Below the pieces are notes generated by a model. That model was not told the DNA's origin, did not search any database, and saw only the letters and a program-made list of their open reading frames with translations. From contig CALMQD010000431.1 in NCBI GenBank assembly GCA_937871415.1, positions 1-6,645 of the forward strand: DNA of 6,645 nt. The letters run 5' to 3'. The DNA is from an uncultured Phycisphaerales bacterium (lineage in GTDB: Bacteria > Planctomycetota > Phycisphaerae > Phycisphaerales > UBA1924). This document shows positions 1 to 4,043 of this stretch, in pieces (within the stretch, counting starts at the first letter, position 1; every line of letters starts with the position of its first letter). The position numbers and the translations under genes were made by a program.

Positions 1-45
1 CGCGGCGTCAAGCTCTCCAAGAAGGAGCATTGTCGCGCAGTACAT
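1..45 (-). CDS. Possible start of a further minus-strand gene (15 codons visible)
   Basis: An ATG here opens a frame reading MYCATMLLLGELDAA and running off the left edge. The same frame has a TGA nine to seven bases upstream, so no longer N-terminus exists in this frame. A second ATG six codons... that is, at 30-28, is an alternative start. No good ribosome binding site is seen before either ATG. The position, about 40 bases after the preceding stop on the same strand, fits another operon member. So few codons cannot prove coding or identify a product. The plus strand is also open here and cannot be excluded. Confidence 0.2.
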   Translation of the reverse strand, partial: MYCATMLLLGELDAA

Positions 46-84
46 GGCGGCTCAGCGGGATCGGCGCGGAGCAACGGCAGTTTG

Positions 85-1869
85 TCAGGGCGCGCTGTCG
101 GGCGCGACGACCACCAGCGGCTGCTCAAGGCGCACGCGGTCCTGGATCGGGCCGAACTCGCCCGCGTCGAGCGTGAGCGTCAGCGATCGGGAAGAAACCG
201 GCAGCTCGACGTTGAGGGGCTCGCTCGGTCGCTGCGCAGAAAGCCGGACGCGTGCGAGTTCGCGAGGGTTTGCGCCCGACTCGTCCGCCGCCGCGCCGAT
301 CGTGAGCGTGCAATCGGCCCACGGCGCATCGGCGGCGTCGATCACGGCTCGGAACACGACGCGTTGCGCACCGGCGGGGAGCGCCCAGCGCACGGTCATC
401 GGGCCCGGGAGGCGGATCGTGGTCAGGCCCAGCATCGCGGCGATGTCCGATCGGCCGTCGTGCAGCCCCATGCCCCAGCGGCGCTCGGGCGCCGGGCGCT
501 GCTCGAGCACGCGGAGGGTCGACAGCGGACGCACCCGCTGCGCATCGAGGATGAGCGCTCGCACATCCTCCATCGCCAGCGAGACCCGCCCCGGATCACC
601 CGCGCTGCGCCCCGTCGAGAGTTTGACGTCGGCCTCGGCCTGCGGCAGTCCCCGCGAAAGACCGGCGATGTGCGCCTGCACGCGAGCGCCGTCGGCGTCG
701 ACGCTCTCCATCCGGACGACCGAACCGTCGGAAAGACTAGCGAGGACCCCGCGCGGCTCGACCGGCGGGTTGGTCAGTTCCACTTCGAGCACGTCGCCGA
801 CGTCGATCGTGCTGACCCTGCCCTGGCCCAGGTCGATGCGGATGCTCGCGGCCCCGCCGGGAGTCACCACCAGTGAATCGACGAGCCCGGCGACGCGGTC
901 GCCGTTGCGGAGCAGCACGCGGTCCTGCACGTTTTTCGCGGCGTCGGTCTCGCCCGCGGCGCTGGCGGTCGCGGTCGCATCCGCCGCCCCCGGTTCCCGA
1001 CGCGAGAACACCACTCGGTGTACACGGTCGAGGGGCACCGAGAGCGAGCCGAGCACGTCGCTGGTCCAGCGGATCTCGTCGGGTCCGGTGGGTTCGGCCG
1101 CGGCGACGCGGGTGAGCCTTCCGAACCACCTCTGGCCGTCGGTCAGTTCGATGAACCCGTCACCGAAGGGTTCGCTCGGACCGGTTTCCGGCGCGGCTGC
1201 CGTCGGGGTTTCAGGAGCGGGAGTGAGTGCGCCCGGTTCTGCGCCGATCTCCCGCGCGGGGAGCAGCGCCAGCACTTCCGTGGCCGCGCGGCGCTGTTCA
1301 CGCCCTTGCTCGTCGACGAATCGCACTTCACCCTCGGCGCGGGGCGGGACTCGAACACCGCGGATGGGCACGTCGATCCGGGTCACGGTGCCGGGCTGGG
1401 CCCTCCACGCATCGTCGACGATGCGCATCGGCACGCCCGCTCGCTTCGCGGTCGTGTCGGCGATCGCACCCCTGGGCGCGCCGTTTGTTCTGTTGGGCAG
1501 CGCGCCGGCGCCCGCCGCGGCGGAAGGGACCTGAACACTCTCGAATCGCGATTGGCCGAGCCGGGTCGCGCCGATGCACATCGCGCAGCCCGCGAGGATC
1601 ATCCCCGTGCGCGCCCATCGCTGAGCCGCTCCAGGCCGGGCGGATCGCCCGGGTTTTCTCGCACGCGGCCCCTCGGCAACACCCGACCGTCTCAGGCTCT
1701 CTTCGAGCGCGCGGTTCAGGTCGACGCCGAGTTCGCGCGGGTTCAGGACGCGCAGGGGTGAACCCGGCGCGCACCCGGCGCTGCGTTCCACGGGCGGTTG
1801 GGTTCCGGCGTCGCGCAACAGTCCCTCCGCATCTTCATCCGGTCCGGCCCTGCACTCATCGTCCCGCAC
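85..1869 (-). CDS. Single-pass membrane protein with beta-rich repeats and C-terminal NPCBM-like domain
   Basis: This is a 594-residue protein from a GTG start preceded by a purine-rich AGGGGGGAG. Residues 1-85 are hydrophilic and I do not recognise them. They end in an Arg-rich stretch (RARKPGRSARPG, 69-80) just before a short hydrophobic segment (about 87-102), which suggests an N-in/C-out anchor. Three related segments follow. The first is FIELTDGQRWFGRL through GSLSVPLDRVHRVVF (239-288), the second DRVLLRNGDRVAGLVDSL to about 365, and the third RGVLASLSDGSVVRMESV to about 441. This 'DG-x-x-x-G ... vPl-x-x-V' pattern is common in planctomycete proteins carrying NPCBM domains. Residues about 463-588 fit NPCBM/NEW2 (putative carbohydrate binding): TTIRLPGPMTVRWALP, VVFRAVID, ADCTLTIGA, PLNVELPVSSRSLTLTLD and IQDRVRLEQPLVVV. 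The gene lies 45 bases after the previous stop with no visible terminator, so it is probably in the same operon. Binding of an extracellular glycan is inference. Confidence 0.85.
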   Translation of the reverse strand: MRDDECRAGPDEDAEGLLRDAGTQPPVERSAGCAPGSPLRVLNPRELGVDLNRALEESLRRSGVAEGPRARKPGRSARPGAAQRWARTGMILAGCAMCIGATRLGQSRFESVQVPSAAAGAGALPNRTNGAPRGAIADTTAKRAGVPMRIVDDAWRAQPGTVTRIDVPIRGVRVPPRAEGEVRFVDEQGREQRRAATEVLALLPAREIGAEPGALTPAPETPTAAAPETGPSEPFGDGFIELTDGQRWFGRLTRVAAAEPTGPDEIRWTSDVLGSLSVPLDRVHRVVFSRREPGAADATATASAAGETDAAKNVQDRVLLRNGDRVAGLVDSLVVTPGGAASIRIDLGQGRVSTIDVGDVLEVELTNPPVEPRGVLASLSDGSVVRMESVDADGARVQAHIAGLSRGLPQAEADVKLSTGRSAGDPGRVSLAMEDVRALILDAQRVRPLSTLRVLEQRPAPERRWGMGLHDGRSDIAAMLGLTTIRLPGPMTVRWALPAGAQRVVFRAVIDAADAPWADCTLTIGAAADESGANPRELARVRLSAQRPSEPLNVELPVSSRSLTLTLDAGEFGPIQDRVRLEQPLVVVAPDSAP

Positions 1870-1871
1870 GG

Positions 1872-1880
1872 CTCCCCCCT
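1872..1880 (-). promoter_or_regulatory. Ribosome binding site AGGGGGGAG
   Basis: This purine run lies two bases before the GTG at 1869, or five to six bases if only its AGGGGG part pairs. It is the only such run in the 45-base gap. It supports the GTG start although the spacing is tight. Confidence 0.5.
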
Positions 1881-1914
1881 TTCGATCCCGGCGCTCGCTC
1901 CGTCCCCGAAGGCC

Positions 1915-3213
1915 TTACTTCTGGAAGATCGGCAGAAGGCGCTTGGGCATCTGGAGCACGATCAGCGCCATCGAGGTCCCATAAGCCGGTCCGACGCTCG
2001 GGTCGCCCCAGCTGCCGTCCTCCAACTGGCGTGACAGAAGTTCGGATCGGGCGGCGGGCCACCACCGCGCCCACGAGTCGCCGCCGGCGAGGTACATCGC
2101 CTGCACGGCGTAGTAATGCCCGTAGTAGTAGTGCGCGGCCGGGACGCTGCTGGATCCGGGCAGAGCATTCTCGAGCAGGTACTTCACCCCGCGGTCGATC
2201 GCGTCGTCCTTGTAGATGCCGGCGTAGTAGAGGCTTGCGACGCCGGCCGCGCTGCGGGGCCAGGCCGAGAATCCGCTCGTGAGCTGGTACTTGAAGCCGC
2301 CGTCGGTGTTCTGGCACTGGCGGACGTACTCCACGGCGCGGTCGATGACTTCCTTGGGCACCTCGATACCGGCGTTGCGGGCCGAGCGCAGCGCCATGAT
2401 CTCGCAGATCGTCACCGAGACGTCGGCGTCGTAGGGCACGGGGTTGTACCGCCAGCCCCCCTCGTTGTTCTGCGAACGCTCGATGAGGTCGCAGGCGCGG
2501 ACGAGCGTTTCGTGGACCCGCGCGGAGATGTTCGTCTCGCCGCCGCCCTGCGTCATGCCGTAGACCTCGCCCAGGAAGAGCGTCGCGAAGCCGTGACCGT
2601 ACATGGGCCCGTTGGAGGCATCTGCCGCGAGCAGGCCGGTCTCGCTCGACGAACTCAGCACGAACTCGAGGCCCTTGCGGACCTGCTCGCCGTATGTGCC
2701 GCGCCCCGGCAGGTTGCCGTCGGCCATCAGCGCCAGGCACGAGAGCGCGGTGACGGCGACGTTTTTTCCGTAGCGCCCGTCGCCGAAACTCCCGTCGGGC
2801 TGCTGCTGGCTTACCAGGTATTCCATTCCCCTGGCGACGGCCTTGGTCAGTTCCGGCGTGATCTCGTTCTCGAGCGGCTTATTCTCCGCGGTCGTGGTGC
2901 CGTCGGGCCGAACGTCCTTGCGCGGGGCAGTGGCGGGCGCTTCGCTCCCGGGTAGTGCGGGCGCCGACGCGGATTCAGCCGACGCCGTTCCTGCGGGCCG
3001 ACCCTCGGCGGGTTCGGCCGGTACCGGTTGGGCCGGAACCGGTTGGGCCGGAACCGGTTGGGCCGGAACCGGTTGCGCCGGCTCGTCGGAAGCCTGCGCC
3101 CACGATGGAGGCAAGCCCCCCGAGCCCAGCGCGACCAAGCACGCGCCGAGCGCGGCCCGCAAGCGGCGCCCGCGCAGATGCCGATCGTCAACTCGCCCTG
3201 GCCACACGCTCAC
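1915..3213 (-). CDS. Secreted prenyltransferase/squalene-cyclase-like repeat protein
   Basis: The preferred GTG start gives 432 residues. Residues 1-41 form a signal peptide: basic RGRRLR, a hydrophobic ALGACLVALGSGG core and an AQA cleavage site. A Pro-rich linker with tandem PVPAQ units covers about 47-66 and stays low in complexity to about 115. The rest is an alpha/alpha-barrel repeat region with QW-like motifs: QQQPDGSFGDG (136-146), SQNNEGGWRYNP (247-258), CQNTDGGFKYQ (300-310) and QLEDGSWGD (396-404). MYGHGFATLFL occupies 204-214. These resemble squalene-hopene cyclase and prenyltransferase repeats. The acid motif of cyclases (DXDD) is seen only as DADVS (262-266), so cyclase activity is doubtful. 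The GTG start overlaps the upstream stop (GTGA) and has GAGGAG 11 bases ahead. The frame is also open upstream, inside the previous gene, but that would put the signal peptide internally. Export makes a terpenoid enzyme role unlikely. A structural or ligand-binding role is inference. Confidence 0.9.
   Translation of the reverse strand: MSVWPGRVDDRHLRGRRLRAALGACLVALGSGGLPPSWAQASDEPAQPVPAQPVPAQPVPAQPVPAEPAEGRPAGTASAESASAPALPGSEAPATAPRKDVRPDGTTTAENKPLENEITPELTKAVARGMEYLVSQQQPDGSFGDGRYGKNVAVTALSCLALMADGNLPGRGTYGEQVRKGLEFVLSSSSETGLLAADASNGPMYGHGFATLFLGEVYGMTQGGGETNISARVHETLVRACDLIERSQNNEGGWRYNPVPYDADVSVTICEIMALRSARNAGIEVPKEVIDRAVEYVRQCQNTDGGFKYQLTSGFSAWPRSAAGVASLYYAGIYKDDAIDRGVKYLLENALPGSSSVPAAHYYYGHYYAVQAMYLAGGDSWARWWPAARSELLSRQLEDGSWGDPSVGPAYGTSMALIVLQMPKRLLPIFQK
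3011..3085. repeat. 15-bp tandem repeat, five units, coding for PVPAQ
   Basis: The plus-strand unit GGTTGGGCCGGAACC occurs three times without change (3026-3070). It is flanked by a variant copy at 3011-3025 (two changes) and a decayed copy at 3071-3085. Each unit starts GGTT and ends AACC, so neighbouring units form short CCGGTT-type palindromes. The unit is in frame and gives the Pro-rich linker after the signal peptide of the cyclase-like protein. Confidence 0.9.
3210..3213 (-). promoter_or_regulatory. GTGA stop/start overlap
   Basis: The TGA of the Pro/Gln-rich protein (3212-3210) overlaps a GTG (3213-3211) that begins the cyclase-like protein. A second in-frame GTG sits two codons later (3207-3205). 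The overlap and the nearer ribosome binding site favour the first. Coupled translation is the likely consequence. Confidence 0.75.
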
Positions 3214-4043
3214 GGTTTGGTCTGCTCCTCGGCCAGTCGGCGATAGTAGTTCTCGGTGGCCTTGTCCCAGGTCGCGCTGAACTTGTCGCCGGCGCCCTGC
3301 AGCAGCATGTCCCGCACACGCGCGGGCAGGCTGCCCCACGCGGCGGGAGCGCTCTCCAGCGCCGGTCGCAGCGCACCCTGCTGCAGGCCGGGAGCGCGAC
3401 CGGAGGTGTTCTCGCCCGAACCCGCCTGCGGCTCGCCCGGCTGCTGCCCCTTCTTGCTCCCGCCCTTGCGGGACGACTGCTGCTGCGACTGCGACGGGTT
3501 CTGCTGCCGACCCTGCTGTTGCGACGACGAGCCGGACTGTTGCTGCTGCTGGCTGTTCTTCTCCATCTGGTCGATGAGCTGGTCGAGCCGCTTGAGAACG
3601 TCTTCCTGCACGCGCTGCGTGGCAATTCCCACGTCGCGATTCTCCATTTTGTCCGCCGCGTCGTTCATGAGCGTGAGCGCCTGCTGAAAAACATCGCCCA
3701 TCTCCGCGGCGGACAGGCGCCGCTCCAGTTCCTTGTCGATCCCGCGGTCCTCCGGCCCGACCGCCCGATCGGTGGGCCTGTCGAGCCCGAGCAGTTCGTC
3801 GAGCGAGGGATCCGCGGCGGTCCCTGCGCCGGTCTTGCCGGCTTCAGCGCCGGGCTGACCCTGCGCCGGCGGTGTCGTGGGCGCAGGCGTCGGCGTCGGC
3901 GGGGGCGTCTGCGCCGGAGGCGGCGTCGGAGCGGGTGCGGGTTGCGGGACGGGCTTGACGGGATCGTCCGCGCCGAGTGCAACCACGGCGCCGCAGGCGA
4001 TGCCGATCAGCCCGACGCGAGCAGACTTTCGAAGGCTCATCAT
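3210..4043 (-). CDS. Secreted Pro/Gln-rich protein with conserved WG-LP-R and YYRRLAEE C-terminus
   Basis: This 277-residue protein has unknown function. It starts with a short basic n-region (RKSARV) and a hydrophobic stretch (GLIGIACGAVVALG, 11-24), which reads as a signal peptide cut near residue 24 or 25. A Pro/Ala/Thr linker covers about 29-62. Next comes LDELLGL (81-87), then a helical region at 103-162 containing IATQRVQEDVLKRLDQLI (140-157). A Gln/Ser-rich stretch with a run of five Gln follows (165-190). The C-terminus holds WGSLPARVRDMLLQG (236-250) and FSATWDKATENYYRRLAEE (255-273). I remember these two motifs as recurring in planctomycete proteins encoded beside DUF4175-like genes, but I know of no assigned biochemistry. 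The ATG was chosen because it forms an ATGA overlap with the upstream stop and has a GGAGGAG site 5 bases ahead. A second ATG follows directly. The protein probably works outside the cytoplasmic membrane with its neighbours (inference). Confidence 0.88.
   Translation of the reverse strand: MMSLRKSARVGLIGIACGAVVALGADDPVKPVPQPAPAPTPPPAQTPPPTPTPAPTTPPAQGQPGAEAGKTGAGTAADPSLDELLGLDRPTDRAVGPEDRGIDKELERRLSAAEMGDVFQQALTLMNDAADKMENRDVGIATQRVQEDVLKRLDQLIDQMEKNSQQQQQSGSSSQQQGRQQNPSQSQQQSSRKGGSKKGQQPGEPQAGSGENTSGRAPGLQQGALRPALESAPAAWGSLPARVRDMLLQGAGDKFSATWDKATENYYRRLAEEQTKP
3225..3230 (-). promoter_or_regulatory. Ribosome binding site GAGGAG
   Basis: GAGGAG on the minus strand ends 11 bases before the GTG at 3213 and 17 before the GTG at 3207. 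It encodes part of the conserved LAEEQ end of the upstream protein, so its match to a binding site may be partly forced by coding. Confidence 0.5.
3474..3551 (-). other. Gln/Ser-rich low-complexity segment
   Basis: Residues 165-190 of the secreted Pro/Gln-rich protein are mostly Gln and Ser, with five consecutive Gln at the start. The plus strand shows CTG/TTG triplet runs here. It separates the helical region from the conserved C-terminus and is likely disordered. Confidence 0.7.
3858..3959 (-). other. Pro/Ala/Thr-rich linker coding segment
   Basis: Codons 29-62 of the secreted Pro/Gln-rich protein are dominated by Pro, Ala and Thr (for example PAPAPTPPPAQTPPP). The segment directly follows the signal peptide. 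It probably acts as an extended spacer or wall-spanning linker. It is imperfectly repeated at DNA level (GGCGTCGGCGTCGGCGGGGG on the plus strand). Confidence 0.7.
4040..4043 (-). promoter_or_regulatory. ATGA stop/start overlap
   Basis: The TGA of the coiled-coil protein (4042-4040) shares bases with the ATG of the secreted Pro/Gln-rich protein (4043-4041). Such four-base overlaps usually mean translational coupling, so the two products are probably made in linked amounts. Confidence 0.9.

Noticed and set aside
82..876. Second plus-strand frame (264 codons) over the same region
   Set aside because: It has Arg/Asp/His-rich composition typical of antisense reading in GC-rich DNA, no ribosome binding site, and lies wholly inside a better supported gene.
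44..1534. Long plus-strand open frame of 496 codons opposite the NPCBM-like gene
   Set aside because: Its product is a Ser/Arg/Pro-rich string with no domain pattern. The minus strand over the same bases has a membrane segment, repeats and an NPCBM-like domain. High GC makes antisense stops rare.
1857..1859. ATG at 1859 as the start of the NPCBM-like gene
   Set aside because: It is out of frame with the long open frame. The GTG ten bases before it is in frame and has a nearby purine run.
1870..1914. Promoter or terminator in the 45-base gap between the cyclase-like and NPCBM-like genes
   Set aside because: No hairpin followed by a T run and no -10/-35-like pair was seen; only a purine-rich binding site before the GTG.
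1856..2740. Minus-strand frame of 294 codons within the cyclase-like gene
   Set aside because: It is a frame shadow. The QW-like repeats and MYGHGFATLFL are in the other frame, which runs without a break.
3124..3213. Twin-arginine (Tat) signal in the cyclase-like protein
   Set aside because: RR is present in RGRRLRAALG, but the following residues do not match the S/T-RR-x-F-L-K pattern. A general Sec-type signal is the safer reading.
3214..3339. Longer N-terminus for the cyclase-like protein, starting at 3339
   Set aside because: It would add 42 residues overlapping the upstream gene's conserved end and would bury the signal peptide. The GTG in the GTGA overlap fits better.
3474..3558. CTG/CAG triplet run as an unstable DNA repeat
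   Set aside because: The run is short and interrupted by other codons, and is explained by Gln-rich coding.
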